DNA of 64,000 bases from NCBI RefSeq assembly GCF_004765605.1, contig NZ_SRLC01000001.1:1116001-1180000 (forward strand). The letters are read 5' to 3'. Each line of letters starts with the position of its first letter. The stretch's first letter is position 1. The stretch comes from Hymenobacter aquaticus (lineage in GTDB: Bacteria; Bacteroidota; Bacteroidia; Cytophagales; Hymenobacteraceae). Below are positions 45,449-54,340 of this stretch, one piece after another. The notes under the pieces are model-generated. The model was not told the origin of the DNA, did not search any database, and saw nothing but the letters and a program-made list of their open reading frames with translations. The position numbers were made by a program, and so were the translations under genes.

Positions 45449-46279
45449 ATGCTACCCCTGTCTACCCGCCTTATCAGCCTCACCGGCGCCCTGTTCCTGG
45501 CCGCCGGCACCGCCGGCTTCGCTCAGTCTGCCAGCGCCTGGAACAACCGGCAGTGCGCCGTGGTGCTGACCTACGACGACGCCATCGACGCGGACCTGGA
45601 CCACGTGGTGCCGGCCCTCGACTCGGTCAGGCTGCGGGGCACGTTTTATTTGATCGGCTCCTCACCCGTCGTGGCCCGGCGCCTGCCGGAGTGGCGCCGC
45701 GCCGCCCAGCGCGGCCACGAGCTGGGCAACCACGCCCTGATGCACCCCTGCGACGGTAGCCTGCCCGGCCGCGGCTTCGTGACGCCCGACAACGACCTGA
45801 GCAAGTACACCGTGAGCCGGGCCGTGAGTGAGGTGCGGGCCAACAACGTGCTGCTCAACGCCATCGACGGCAAAACCGCCCGCACCTTCGCTTACCCCTG
45901 CGGCGACTTGACCATCGGCGGCGTGAAGTTCTACGACCAGCTGCGGACGGACTTCGTGGCGGCCCGCGGCGTACGGGCCGGCCTGCAGCCCGCCGCCCAG
46001 GTCGACCTGACCGACATCAACAGCTACATGATTAACGGGCAAAGCGGCGACTACCTCATCAACCTGGTAAAGCAGGCCCAACAGTCGCACACGCTGCTGG
46101 TGTTTCTGTTTCACGGCGTGGGCGGCGGCCACGCCCTGAATGTGGATCTGCAGGCCCACCGCCAGCTGCTGCGCTACCTGCGGGCCCACGAAAAGGAAAT
46201 CTGGGTGGCCCCGATGGTGGAAGTAGCCGAGAAAATTCGGGCCGCCCAGGCGGCGGCCCCCGCGCAGCGCCAGCCCTAG
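45449..46279 (+). CDS. Secreted polysaccharide deacetylase (CE4)
   Basis: A 276-aa protein with a signal peptide (1-26). The NodB fold is marked by VLTYDDAIDADLDHV (first Asp pair), GTFYLIGSSP and GHELGNHALMHPC (metal HxxxH: His in NH and His in MHP). RTFAYPCGD and FLFHGVGGGHALN are the remaining catalytic segments. It removes acetyl groups from a glycan; substrate unknown. The start at 45449 is preferred to a GTG eight codons upstream. Confidence 0.88.
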   Translation: MLPLSTRLISLTGALFLAAGTAGFAQSASAWNNRQCAVVLTYDDAIDADLDHVVPALDSVRLRGTFYLIGSSPVVARRLPEWRRAAQRGHELGNHALMHPCDGSLPGRGFVTPDNDLSKYTVSRAVSEVRANNVLLNAIDGKTARTFAYPCGDLTIGGVKFYDQLRTDFVAARGVRAGLQPAAQVDLTDINSYMINGQSGDYLINLVKQAQQSHTLLVFLFHGVGGGHALNVDLQAHRQLLRYLRAHEKEIWVAPMVEVAEKIRAAQAAAPAQRQP

Positions 46280-46378
46280 CCGGCGGCTTCCGGCCGGCCT
46301 CCAGCCCCCACGACTAGCCCACTGGGAGCTGGCGTGGGTTTGCGGCACCTGCGTTCCGGATTACATCTATTTATTACT

Positions 46379-46403
46379 ATATTGTATTCAACATTCGCTT
46401 ATT
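46379..46403. promoter_or_regulatory. Upstream module shared with the S8 protease gene
   Basis: ATATTGTATT (46379-46388) and CATTCGCTTATT (46392-46403) both recur exactly upstream of the S8 protease gene (50579-50588 and 50607-50618). They lie 23-47 bp before the first 44-aa peptide gene. Confidence 0.5.
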
Positions 46404-46425
46404 CTTTTTCCTATTTCCTCGACTT

Positions 46426-46560
46426 ATGTCCAACCGAAACTCCATCCTCCCGACCATGCTGCTGCTCAGCGGCATTGGCTCCGCCAGCTTTCTGCTCAGC
46501 CAGCTGCACCGCCTGGACCTGCGCTTCGACCTCTCCGACGACGCGGTCTACTACTGCTAG
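46426..46560 (+). CDS. 44-aa peptide ending YYC, paralogue 1
   Basis: A 44-aa peptide. A polar start (MSNRNSILPT) leads into a hydrophobic segment (11-27, MLLLSGIGSASFLLSQL), then the charged tail HRLDLRFDLSDDAV and a final YYC. It aligns over its whole C-terminal three quarters with the next peptide: LLLSG-x-GS, QL-x-x-L-x-L-x-FDL and YYC are shared. I know no family for it. It might be membrane-anchored or exported, with a C-terminal Cys available for crosslinking or processing. Confidence 0.6.
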   Translation: MSNRNSILPTMLLLSGIGSASFLLSQLHRLDLRFDLSDDAVYYC

Positions 46561-46639
46561 GCGGCCGGTTTTGGGGTTCGCGCGGCCGAGTGAAGCGGGC
46601 CGGCCGGAAGTTATGCGGGCCGGCCGGGGCAACAAATTA

Positions 46640-46655
46640 GTTATGCTTGCATAAC
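46640..46655. promoter_or_regulatory. Candidate operator before peptide 2
   Basis: GTTATGC-TT-GCATAAC is a perfect 7-2-7 inverted repeat, about 22 bp upstream of the -7 element and so near -33. A related GTTATGC...GCATA is at 50565-50581, upstream of the S8 protease gene. Confidence 0.5.
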
Positions 46656-46676
46656 ATTTTCTTCACCTTTCCGTAT

Positions 46677-46684
46677 TATCTTTG
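46677..46684 (+). promoter_or_regulatory. -7 element of peptide 2
   Basis: TATCTTTG, an exact TAnnTTTG match, 41 bp before the ATG. Confidence 0.5.
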
Positions 46685-46724
46685 CAGCCAACAAGCTGAA
46701 TTGCTTCTACATCCATACTTTGCC

Positions 46725-46859
46725 ATGAAAAAGACCACTGCCCTATCTTCGCTGCTGCTGCTCAGTGGCCTCGGGTCCCTGGGCTACCTGACCGCTCAAC
46801 TCAAAGACCTGAACCTGCACTTCGACCTGCGGGGTGAGGACCAGTGCTACTACTGCTAA
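46725..46859 (+). CDS. 44-aa peptide ending YYC, paralogue 2
   Basis: A 44-aa peptide, MKKTTALSS followed by a hydrophobic run (10-25) and the tail KDLNLHFDLRGEDQ-CYYC. It has the same length as the peptide encoded 165 bp upstream and shares LLLSG-x-GS, QL-x-x-L-x-L-x-FDL and YYC with it. The N-terminus resembles a signal or anchor sequence. Start at ATG 46725 follows a good promoter; a 26-residue in-frame extension would include that promoter. Function unknown. Confidence 0.65.
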   Translation: MKKTTALSSLLLLSGLGSLGYLTAQLKDLNLHFDLRGEDQCYYC

Positions 46860-46885
46860 GCCGGCCTACCAGCCGCTTTTTTACC

Positions 46886-46912
46886 CAAAGCTCCGCCCCG
46901 GCGGGGCTTTGT
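46886..46912 (+). terminator. Terminator after the peptide pair
   Basis: AAAGCTCCGCC and GGCGGGGCTTT form a stem with a wobble and small loop, followed by GTTGTTTT. Confidence 0.65.
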
Positions 46913-47117
46913 TGTTTTAGGCCGGAAATAAACCCGCCATCAGAATCAGGCGGTTATCGTTAGAGAAATAAAAAAACCACATCCATTCGGGCCGGTTTTC
47001 GGTACTTCACAGTTCGGCGGCCCGCGCGGGGCTTCCGTTATTCTTTCCACCACCTTTTATTCCAGTACCCGGCCCACGTTGGGCCCGGCCCCGGAAATCC
47101 GTAAAACGCACTGGTTT

Positions 47118-47747
47118 ATGAACCTAAACAGCCTCCAGGAGCAAATCAGCTACATCATCGGGCGCGATTTGGCCCGCAACTTCGCCCAGCAGGGCCTGCA
47201 GCTCGACATCGACGTGCTGGCCGCCAGCCTCAAGGAAGGCCTGGCCGGCGAGCCCAGCCGCCTCTCGCAGGAGCAGATGCGCAGCGCCATGGAGCAGCTC
47301 CAGGCCCAGATGGGCGGCCCCGAAGAAGACGACCACCAAGATTCCTCTGATATGAGCAACAACAAGCAAGCCGGCGAAGACTTCCTGGCCGAAAACAAGA
47401 ACAAGCCCGGCATCACGACCCTGCCCAGCGGCCTGCAGTACGAAGTCCTGACCGAAGGCTCGGGCAAAAAGCCCGGCCCCAGCAGCTCGGTAACCACCCA
47501 CTACCACGGCACGCTCATCAACGGCACCGTATTCGACAGCAGCTACCAGCGCGGCCAGCCCGCTACGTTCGGCGTCAACCAGGTGATTGCCGGCTGGACA
47601 GAAGCCCTGCAGCTGATGCCCGAAGGCTCGAAGTGGCGCCTCTACATTCCCTCCGACATGGCCTACGGCAAGCGGGGTGCTGGCCGCGACATCGGCCCCG
47701 ACTCGGCCCTGATTTTCGACGTGGAGCTGCTCAAAGTAAACAACTGA
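47118..47747 (+). CDS. FKBP-type peptidyl-prolyl isomerase (Mip/FkpA-like)
   Basis: A 209-aa folding helper. N-terminal helical dimerisation part (1-85; ISYIIGRDLARNFAQQGLQLDIDVLAASL is typical of FkpA/Mip). A linker with a Met-rich acidic stretch precedes the FKBP domain (about 105-209; VTTHYHGTLINGTVFDSSY, FGVNQVIAGWTEALQLM and IPSDMAYGKRGAG). No signal peptide was found, unlike most FkpA, so the cellular location is uncertain. The start is ATG 47118; a longer frame adds 13 residues without signal character. Confidence 0.88.
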   Translation: MNLNSLQEQISYIIGRDLARNFAQQGLQLDIDVLAASLKEGLAGEPSRLSQEQMRSAMEQLQAQMGGPEEDDHQDSSDMSNNKQAGEDFLAENKNKPGITTLPSGLQYEVLTEGSGKKPGPSSSVTTHYHGTLINGTVFDSSYQRGQPATFGVNQVIAGWTEALQLMPEGSKWRLYIPSDMAYGKRGAGRDIGPDSALIFDVELLKVNN

Positions 47748-47846
47748 AGCACACCCTCGGCCTCTAGTCCGGCCCGTGCCACCCAGCCCCCGCGCTGGGT
47801 GCGCACGAGCACGGCCAGCCGCCCCGCTGCTTCCCTGTTGGCCCCC

Positions 47847-48398
47847 ATGCCTACCCACGAACCTTCCCCGGCCGAACCACTACCGCCGCCGCCCGACCCG
47901 GAGCCAGTCTTGACCGCCCAGCCGGCCCCCCTGCCCACCCTGCGCAGCGAAAACGGCCGTTTGGAGCTCACCGCCGACAGCCTCACCGTGAACGGGCAGC
48001 GCTACGGCCTGCTCGAGCTGGAAGGCCTCGACGTGCAGCCTGTACGCTGGCTGCTGTGGTTTATGCTGGGCGGCTTGGTGCTGGCCGGCTTCACGCTGGC
48101 TTTTCTGCAAAACTGGATTCGTACCATGCCCGCCATGTTTGGCATGGCCGTGGGGGCCCTACTGCTGGCCTACGGCAACCGGGGCGCCAATCGGTTGCGC
48201 CTTTACCGCCTGGGCCGCGAAACCGTGTACTATTCCTTTGCGGGCGCCTCCGAGTCGTGGCTGAAGCTGGTGGCCGAAGCCAACCGCCGCATCCGGCAGC
48301 GGCACGATGAAGCCGCGGCCCTGGCGGCCGCTATCTACCAGGCCGAGCTGGACGCGGCCAATGCCGCCGCCGCTGAGGCGTCTGAAACGACGGACTAA
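47847..48398 (+). CDS. Membrane protein of unknown function
   Basis: A 183-aa protein. A Pro-rich N-terminus (1-35) leads to a beta-type segment (ENGRLELTADSLTVNGQRYGLLELEGL) followed by two helices (about 65-87 and 93-112), then a PH-like stretch (NRLRLYRLGRETVYYSFAG) and an Ala/Glu-rich helix (about 140-183). No family recognised. It lies between fkbp and kup in the same direction. Confidence 0.6.
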   Translation: MPTHEPSPAEPLPPPPDPEPVLTAQPAPLPTLRSENGRLELTADSLTVNGQRYGLLELEGLDVQPVRWLLWFMLGGLVLAGFTLAFLQNWIRTMPAMFGMAVGALLLAYGNRGANRLRLYRLGRETVYYSFAGASESWLKLVAEANRRIRQRHDEAAALAAAIYQAELDAANAAAAEASETTD

Positions 48399-48460
48399 GC
48401 CTTTCCCCCGGAGCTTCCGGACCCGGCACCGGCTTCATCACTGATTTAGTCGGTTTGCCC

Positions 48461-48468
48461 TACCTTTG
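48461..48468 (+). promoter_or_regulatory. -7 element of kup
   Basis: TACCTTTG, an exact TAnnTTTG match, 41 bp before the kup ATG. Confidence 0.5.
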
Positions 48469-48509
48469 CCCGCTTTTATTTTTGAGGCAAGCTTCCTTTT
48501 CCCCTTTCT

Positions 48510-50453
48510 ATGGACGCCAAACATCGGCACACCGCCATTTCGACCGGTGGCTTACTGATTGCCCTCGGTATTATCTACGGCGACATCGGCACTTCGCCGC
48601 TCTACGTGATGAAGGCCATTGTGCCCGAGCTGATTGACCCGCGGCTGATTCTGGGCGGCATCTCCTGCGTGCTCTGGACGCTGACGCTGCAAACCACCAT
48701 CAAGTACGTGCTGCTCACCCTGAACGCGGACAACAACGGGGAAGGCGGCATTTTCTCGCTCTACGCCCTGGTGCGGCGGCGGGCCGCCTGGCTGACGGTG
48801 CCGGCCATCATCGGCGGCGCGGCCCTGCTGGCCGACGGCGTAATTACGCCCCCGATTTCGGTATCGTCGGCCATTGAGGGGCTCAAGCAGGTATATCCGC
48901 ACCTGAGCCAGGACATTATCGTCTACATCGTCATTGCCATCATTGCGGGGCTGTTTTTCCTGCAAAGCTTCGGCACCCAGATTGTCGGCAAGGCCTTCGG
49001 ACCCATTATGTTCCTGTGGTTCAGCATGCTGGGCGTGCTGGGCGTCAGCTGGATTGTGCAGAACCCAGAAATTCTGAAGGCGGTAAACCCCTACTACGCC
49101 TACGAGCTGCTGGTGGAATATCCCGGCGGGTTCTGGCTGCTGGGGGCCGTGTTTCTGTGCACCACCGGGGCCGAGGCGCTTTATTCCGACCTGGGCCACT
49201 GCGGCAAAGGCAACATCCGCATCAGCTGGGTGTTCGTCAAAACCTGCCTGTTGCTCAACTACTTCGGGCAGGGTGCCTGGCTGCTCACCAACCAGGGCCA
49301 GCAGCTGGGCGGCCGCAACCCCTTCTATGAGCTCATGCCCGACTGGTTTCTGCTCATCGGTATTGGCATTGCCACCATTGCGGCCATCATTGCCTCCCAG
49401 GCCCTGATTACGGGCTCGTTTACGCTGGTAGCCGAGGCTATCCGCCTGAACATGTGGCCCAAGGTTAAGCTCAACTACCCCACCGACGTGAAGGGCCAAC
49501 TCTACGTGCCCTCGATGAACCGCCTGTTGCTGCTGGGCTGCATCGGGGTGGTGCTGTACTTCCGCGAGTCCAGCAACATGGAAGCCGCCTACGGCCTGGC
49601 CATTACCCTGACCATGCTGATGACCACGCTGCTGCTCACTGTGTGGCTGCGCACCAAGCGCGTGCCGCTGGTGGTCGTGGTGCTGTTTGCGGCCCTGTAC
49701 GGGCTTATCGAAGGCTCTTTCCTGGTGGCCAACCTGATTAAGTTTCCGCACGGCGGCTGGGTTTCCCTGGCCATTGGCGCCACGCTGATTGGGGTGATGT
49801 ACGTGTGGCTGCGCGCCTACTACATCAAGCGCCGCCTGACGGAGTTCGTCAAGATTGACCCCTACATGGACGCGCTGAAAGAGCTCAGCAACGACGAATC
49901 AGTACCGAAATACGCTACCCACCTGGTGTTTATGACCTCGGCCGAGCGGGCTTCCGAAATTGAGAGCAAGATCATCTATTCCATCTTCCAGAAGCGTCCC
50001 AAACGGGCCGACATCTACTGGTTTGTGCACGTGGATACCACCGACGAGCCGTATACGATGGAGTACAAAGTGGTAGAGCTGGCTCCCGACGACGCCTTCC
50101 GCATCACCTTCCGCCTGGGTTTCCGCGTCGAGCAGCGCATCAACCTCTACTTCCGCAAGGTGGTGGAAGACCTGGTGCGCAACCGCGAAGTGGACATTAC
50201 CTCCCGCTACGAATCCCTGAGCAAGCAGCACGTGACCGGCGACTTCCGCTTCGTGGTGCTGGAGAAGTTCCTGTCGGTCGAAAACGACTTCCCGGTGATG
50301 GAGAAGCTGGTGATGCAGGCCTACTTCTACATCAAGCAGTTCATTGCCTCCGAAGACAAATACTTCGGCCTGGATACCTCCTCGGTGAAGGTGGAAAAGG
50401 TGCCGCTGGTGATTACGCCCGTGCGCGACGTGGCCCTGAAACGGGTGATGTAA
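48510..50453 (+). CDS. kup: Kup-type potassium uptake transporter
   Basis: A 647-aa KUP/HAK/KT potassium-proton symporter with 12 hydrophobic helices in the first 440 residues and a cytoplasmic C-terminal domain (about 440-647). Signatures: IALGIIYGDIGTSPLYVMKA at the first helix, NADNNGEGGIFSLYALV, GGAALLADGVITPPISVSSA and TTGAEALYSDLGHCGKGNI. Length and motif set are complete. Promoter and terminator are visible, so it is probably monocistronic. Confidence 0.94.
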   Translation: MDAKHRHTAISTGGLLIALGIIYGDIGTSPLYVMKAIVPELIDPRLILGGISCVLWTLTLQTTIKYVLLTLNADNNGEGGIFSLYALVRRRAAWLTVPAIIGGAALLADGVITPPISVSSAIEGLKQVYPHLSQDIIVYIVIAIIAGLFFLQSFGTQIVGKAFGPIMFLWFSMLGVLGVSWIVQNPEILKAVNPYYAYELLVEYPGGFWLLGAVFLCTTGAEALYSDLGHCGKGNIRISWVFVKTCLLLNYFGQGAWLLTNQGQQLGGRNPFYELMPDWFLLIGIGIATIAAIIASQALITGSFTLVAEAIRLNMWPKVKLNYPTDVKGQLYVPSMNRLLLLGCIGVVLYFRESSNMEAAYGLAITLTMLMTTLLLTVWLRTKRVPLVVVVLFAALYGLIEGSFLVANLIKFPHGGWVSLAIGATLIGVMYVWLRAYYIKRRLTEFVKIDPYMDALKELSNDESVPKYATHLVFMTSAERASEIESKIIYSIFQKRPKRADIYWFVHVDTTDEPYTMEYKVVELAPDDAFRITFRLGFRVEQRINLYFRKVVEDLVRNREVDITSRYESLSKQHVTGDFRFVVLEKFLSVENDFPVMEKLVMQAYFYIKQFIASEDKYFGLDTSSVKVEKVPLVITPVRDVALKRVM

Positions 50454-50491
50454 CGAAATCTTCCGGTTGCCGAACTAGTCGGCATGCCGCC

Positions 50492-50528
50492 AAAAAAGCC
50501 CCGCCAGTGTCTGGTGGGGCTTTTTTGT
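50492..50528 (+). terminator. Rho-independent terminator of kup
   Basis: AAAAAAGCCCC-(G)-CCAG and CTGG-(T)-GGGGCTTTTTT around TGT. Confidence 0.85.
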
Positions 50529-50564
50529 TTTGAAGCCGGCGGACTACGACGCGAAAGCCAAAAA

Positions 50565-50618
50565 GTTATGCTAGCAGCATATTGTATTTCAGCTATGTTT
50601 TCACTCCATTCGCTTATT
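50565..50618. promoter_or_regulatory. Upstream region of the S8 protease gene with shared modules
   Basis: GTTATGC-TAGCA-GCATA (50565-50581), ATATTGTATT (50579-50588) and CATTCGCTTATT (50607-50618). The first resembles the inverted repeat before peptide 2; the second and third match the region before peptide 1. It lies 40-90 bp before the protease ATG. Confidence 0.45.
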
Positions 50619-50655
50619 GCTCAGTTCTTTTCTACCCCAAACACCCACAACCATT

Positions 50656-52224
50656 ATGCGCATTCCTACCCTTTCCGCCGCGCTGTGCGCGGTGCTGCTG
50701 GCCGGCTGCCAGCAGGAACAGGACGACCGGCAGCTGCCCCAGCCCGCCGACAACCCCACCGAGGCACTCAGCGCCCATCAGCTCGACGAGCAGATCCTCA
50801 GCACGCTCAACCGGCAGGGCCGCTTCGACTGGAACCAGGCCTCGCCTCACTTCGTGTGGAGCGCCCTGACCCGCTCCGACTACGTGCTGTCGGTGGGCTA
50901 CCGGCCGGCCGGCTACGCCGGGGCCCTGCCCGACGACGCGGCCACCGACCCCGCCTGGCAGGCGGCCCGCCGGCAGGTGCTGGAGCTGATTCTGGCCGAG
51001 GAGCGCAAATCCCGGCCCGAGCTGACCCTCAACGACCTGATTGCCTACCAGGAAAACGTGCTGCCCGTGCTCGACGTGACGGTGCGGGAGCTGAGCACCA
51101 TTCAGCAGCTGCGGGCCTCCGGGCTGGTGCGCTACGCCGAGCCCATTGGCTACGAGCCCAACCGCCCCACTACTACCGCCAGCAAAACCGCCGCCGGGCT
51201 GACCAGCAGCGGCTGCGGCAACAACTCGGCCACGGCCGGCCTGGTCGCCGGCTCCGACTACACCGTGCTCAACAACGGCAGCAAATCGAGCTGGAACCAC
51301 GCCGACCAGTACCACGGCATCCGGAGCAGCTGGAGCCAGAGCACGGGCCAGGGCATGAAGATCGTCATTATCGACTCGGGCTGCTCGGATGCCCAGGAAA
51401 ACCTGGGCGCGGCCTTCAACCAGGGCCTGAGCAGCGGCCGCACCATTGAGCGCCTCGTGACGCTGCCCCGCAACTCCATCTTCGGCATTCCCTACGGCGA
51501 CGCCGAAACGCCCAACGACGGCTGCGGGCACGGTACCAGCATGGCCGGCGCGGCCGCCGCACCCCGCGGCACCGACGGCGCCTCGGTGGGCGTGGCCTAC
51601 AACGCCAGCCTGATAACCGTGCGGGCGGCGGAAGACGTGTTCATCGACGGCAGCCGGGAAGTGAAGGGCGTGTCGGATGCCTACATTCTGGCCGCTAACC
51701 GCGCCGACGTGCGCATCATCAGCATGAGCATGGGCCGCCTGACCAGCGCCTCCCAGATGACCGACGCCATCCGCTACGCCTACGGCAAGGGCAAGCTGAT
51801 TTTCTGCGCCGCCGGCACCTCCCTCGACTGGACGGCGGGCTGGGCCGGGGTTATCTACCCCGCCTCCCTGCCCGAAGCCGTGGCCGTGACGGGCATCAAG
51901 GACGACCTGACCACCCGCTGCGACGAGTGCCACGTGGGCTCCGACGTGGAGTTTACCGTGGTCATGCAGCGCACCAGCAACGACCGGCGGCCCCTGTCGC
52001 TGGCCATGAGCGGCGACGCACCCAGCACGGTCGGCGGCTCGTCGGTGGCCACCGCCAGCATGGCCGGCATGGCCGCCGTGGTGTGGGCCCGCTACCCCGC
52101 CGAAAGCCGGGCCCAGATCATGAGCCGCCTGGTAGCCAACAGCAGCAACCGCACCGCCCGCAACGGCAACTTCGGCTGGGGCCGGGTGAACGTGGGTGCC
52201 GCCGTGGGCGTGCTGCCCCTGTAG
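50656..52224 (+). CDS. S8 (subtilisin-family) peptidase, probably a lipoprotein
   Basis: A 522-aa serine protease. Signal with lipobox LLAGC (Cys18) suggests attachment to the outer membrane. A long pro- or accessory region (about 19-230) precedes the catalytic domain. The triad is Asp240 (IIDSGCSD), His292 (GCGHGTSMAG) and Ser463 (GGSSVATASMAG). The Ser motif lacks the usual Pro. The pro-region has no I9-like pattern I can recognise. Expression may share signals with the 44-aa peptide genes; substrate unknown. Confidence 0.9.
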   Translation: MRIPTLSAALCAVLLAGCQQEQDDRQLPQPADNPTEALSAHQLDEQILSTLNRQGRFDWNQASPHFVWSALTRSDYVLSVGYRPAGYAGALPDDAATDPAWQAARRQVLELILAEERKSRPELTLNDLIAYQENVLPVLDVTVRELSTIQQLRASGLVRYAEPIGYEPNRPTTTASKTAAGLTSSGCGNNSATAGLVAGSDYTVLNNGSKSSWNHADQYHGIRSSWSQSTGQGMKIVIIDSGCSDAQENLGAAFNQGLSSGRTIERLVTLPRNSIFGIPYGDAETPNDGCGHGTSMAGAAAAPRGTDGASVGVAYNASLITVRAAEDVFIDGSREVKGVSDAYILAANRADVRIISMSMGRLTSASQMTDAIRYAYGKGKLIFCAAGTSLDWTAGWAGVIYPASLPEAVAVTGIKDDLTTRCDECHVGSDVEFTVVMQRTSNDRRPLSLAMSGDAPSTVGGSSVATASMAGMAAVVWARYPAESRAQIMSRLVANSSNRTARNGNFGWGRVNVGAAVGVLPL

Positions 52225-52246
52225 TACGATTATCGACTCCAGGAAA

Positions 52247-52283
52247 TAAAAAGCCTCCGGAGAAGTTCTCCGGAGGCTTTTTA
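52247..52283. terminator. Bidirectional terminator
   Basis: AAAAAGCCTCCGGAGAA and its exact complement around a single G (the real loop will be a few bases larger), between convergent genes. Confidence 0.88.
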
Positions 52284-52339
52284 CGTGCCTGCCACGTCGT
52301 GAGGCGCAGCAGGTTTACTTTATGCTGAACGAGCAGAAC

Positions 52340-54139
52340 CTACTTCACCCGCAGCCACTTATTGAACACGGTCTGCTGCTGGGCCGTGGGGTTGGGCAGC
52401 TTCTCGATGCGGTAGCGCTGGCTGCCGCTGGCCAGCAGCGGCAGGGTCACCTCTTTCAGCTGCCCGTCGCGCGAGACGATGAAAGAAACGGGCGTGCCCA
52501 CCGGCACACCGACCAGCAGCTTGTTGGGGTCGTCGGTGAGGCGGGCTCCATTCACGGCCAGAATTTCGTCGCCCACGCTCAGGCCGCCCTGCCAGGCGCT
52601 GCCGTTGCGCACCACGCTGCCGACGGTGAACTTGCCCCCGGCGGTGCTGACGGTGGCGCCCAGCGCGGCATCCGAGGTAACGGGCGTGCTGGTCAGCGTG
52701 AGGCCGGCGTAGCCCAGGGCCGTGTTGTAGGGCAGCGTTTCGGTGCCGTACACGTTCTGGCGGAAGAAGTCGTCGAAGCGGCGGCCGGCTACTTTGGCTA
52801 CGGCCGCCTGGTACTCATCGTCGGTGAAGCCCCGGCCCAGTTTCTGGTAGTACTGGTCGTAGAGGTAGCGCATTACGTCGTCGAGGCTTTTCTGGCCTTT
52901 GGTTTCGTTGATAATCATCAAGTCGAGCACCGCCCCGATGACCTCGCCCTTGTCGTAGTAGCTGATGCCGGTGTTCTGCGAGTTTTCGTTGGGCCGGTAG
53001 TACTTAATCCAGGCATCAAAGCTCGACTCGGCCGCGGCCTGCTGTTTGTTGCCGGGCGTATTCTCCACCCGGCCGATGCCGTTGCTCAGATCAGCCAAAT
53101 AGCCCTCGGGCGTCACGAAGCCGGCGCGCTGCACAATCAGGTTGCTGAAGTACTCGGTGCCGCCCTCACTGACCCAGAGCATGCGGGTGTAGTTTTCCGC
53201 GTCGTAGTTAAACGGGCCCAGGGCCACGGGCCGGATGCGCTTCACGTTCCAGAGGTGGAAATACTCGTGGGCCACCAGCCCCAGAAAGCCCTTCCAGCCC
53301 GCTTCTGAGCTATAGGCATTGCGCGACACCGACAGCGTGGTGGAGAACAGGTGCTCCAAACCGCCGGTGCCCCGGTCGATGTTGTGAATGATGAACACGT
53401 AGCGGTCCAGCGGATTCTGGCCCACCACGCGGTGCGCCTCCTCGCAGGTGCGCTTCATGTCCGCGAGCAGCCGGGCCTCGTCGTACTGGGGGTTGCCAAA
53501 CATGGCAATGGTGTGGGGCGTACCGTTGGCCTCAAAGCTCAGCACCTTGTGGGTGCCGATTTCAATGGGCGAGTCGGCCAGCTCGTCGTAGCTGGCCGAG
53601 CGGAAGGTGAAGGGCGCGCCGGCCGGCTTCAGGCTGGTCGTCACCTGGGTCCAGCCCGGGGCCGGCTGCACCGTCAGGGTGCTGGGCAGCTGCTGGCCCT
53701 CGGCCGGGTACATAAACACGCTAGTGCCGTTCAGGTAGCCGTGGGCCGCGTCGATAAAGCTGGTGCGCACGCTCAGCTCGAAGGCATACACGCGGTAGTG
53801 CACCGTGAAGTCCTTGGCGCCGGGGTGGTACACGCGCCAGGTATTCTTGCTGATTTTCTCGGTGCGCAGCGGCTGGCTCCCGGCCTTAGCCTCGAAGCCT
53901 TCCACGTTTTTGGCAAACTCCCGCACCAGGTACGAGCCCGGGGCCCACACCGGCATTTTTACGTCGGTGAATTGCTTGCCGAAGCCACCCAGGGCCATGT
54001 CTACTTCAAAGTAGTGCGTCTGGGGAGCCGGCATCGACAGGGTGTAGCGCAGCGAGGAAGCTGCCTGGGCCGGGGCAAACTGGCTGAGCAGCAGCACGGC
54101 CGCCACGGCCAGCAGCCGGCGAAAACAGGGTGAAAACAT
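52340..54139 (-). CDS. M61 family glycyl aminopeptidase with PDZ domain
   Basis: A 599-aa metallopeptidase with a signal peptide (1-25, ending AQA). The N-terminal beta-sandwich (LRYTLSMPAPQTHYFEVDM onward) precedes the catalytic domain. The zinc motif HEYFH is in AHEYFHLWNVKRIRP, with the downstream Glu in WVSEGGTEYFSN. A PDZ domain occupies about 500-580 (GDEILAVNGARLTDDPNKLL). Periplasmic cleavage of N-terminal glycines or acidic peptides is the family activity. The start at 54139 rejects a 115-residue extension that would cross the divergent promoter. Confidence 0.9.
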   Translation of the reverse strand: MFSPCFRRLLAVAAVLLLSQFAPAQAASSLRYTLSMPAPQTHYFEVDMALGGFGKQFTDVKMPVWAPGSYLVREFAKNVEGFEAKAGSQPLRTEKISKNTWRVYHPGAKDFTVHYRVYAFELSVRTSFIDAAHGYLNGTSVFMYPAEGQQLPSTLTVQPAPGWTQVTTSLKPAGAPFTFRSASYDELADSPIEIGTHKVLSFEANGTPHTIAMFGNPQYDEARLLADMKRTCEEAHRVVGQNPLDRYVFIIHNIDRGTGGLEHLFSTTLSVSRNAYSSEAGWKGFLGLVAHEYFHLWNVKRIRPVALGPFNYDAENYTRMLWVSEGGTEYFSNLIVQRAGFVTPEGYLADLSNGIGRVENTPGNKQQAAAESSFDAWIKYYRPNENSQNTGISYYDKGEVIGAVLDLMIINETKGQKSLDDVMRYLYDQYYQKLGRGFTDDEYQAAVAKVAGRRFDDFFRQNVYGTETLPYNTALGYAGLTLTSTPVTSDAALGATVSTAGGKFTVGSVVRNGSAWQGGLSVGDEILAVNGARLTDDPNKLLVGVPVGTPVSFIVSRDGQLKEVTLPLLASGSQRYRIEKLPNPTAQQQTVFNKWLRVK

Positions 54140-54340
54140 GAAAAGGAACGGTTGAAATGAAAAAGACGGTGGGAACTTACCCCGACACGGGAAAGCAGGC
54201 GGGGTTGCAAGATACTGGTGAAAACCAGCCGCTGCCGCCGTTTGGCCCTTCTCCGCCCGAAATTTGCCAGGAACCCGGGCCCAAGCTCCGCCGTTAGGGC
54301 AGTACGCCCCCCATTTCGGCGGGCTTCCGTTCACACGCAT
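54140..54340. promoter_or_regulatory. Divergent promoter region (M61 / NlpC)
   Basis: 201 bp between divergent start codons. It must hold promoters for both genes; no single consensus element could be assigned with confidence. Confidence 0.45.
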
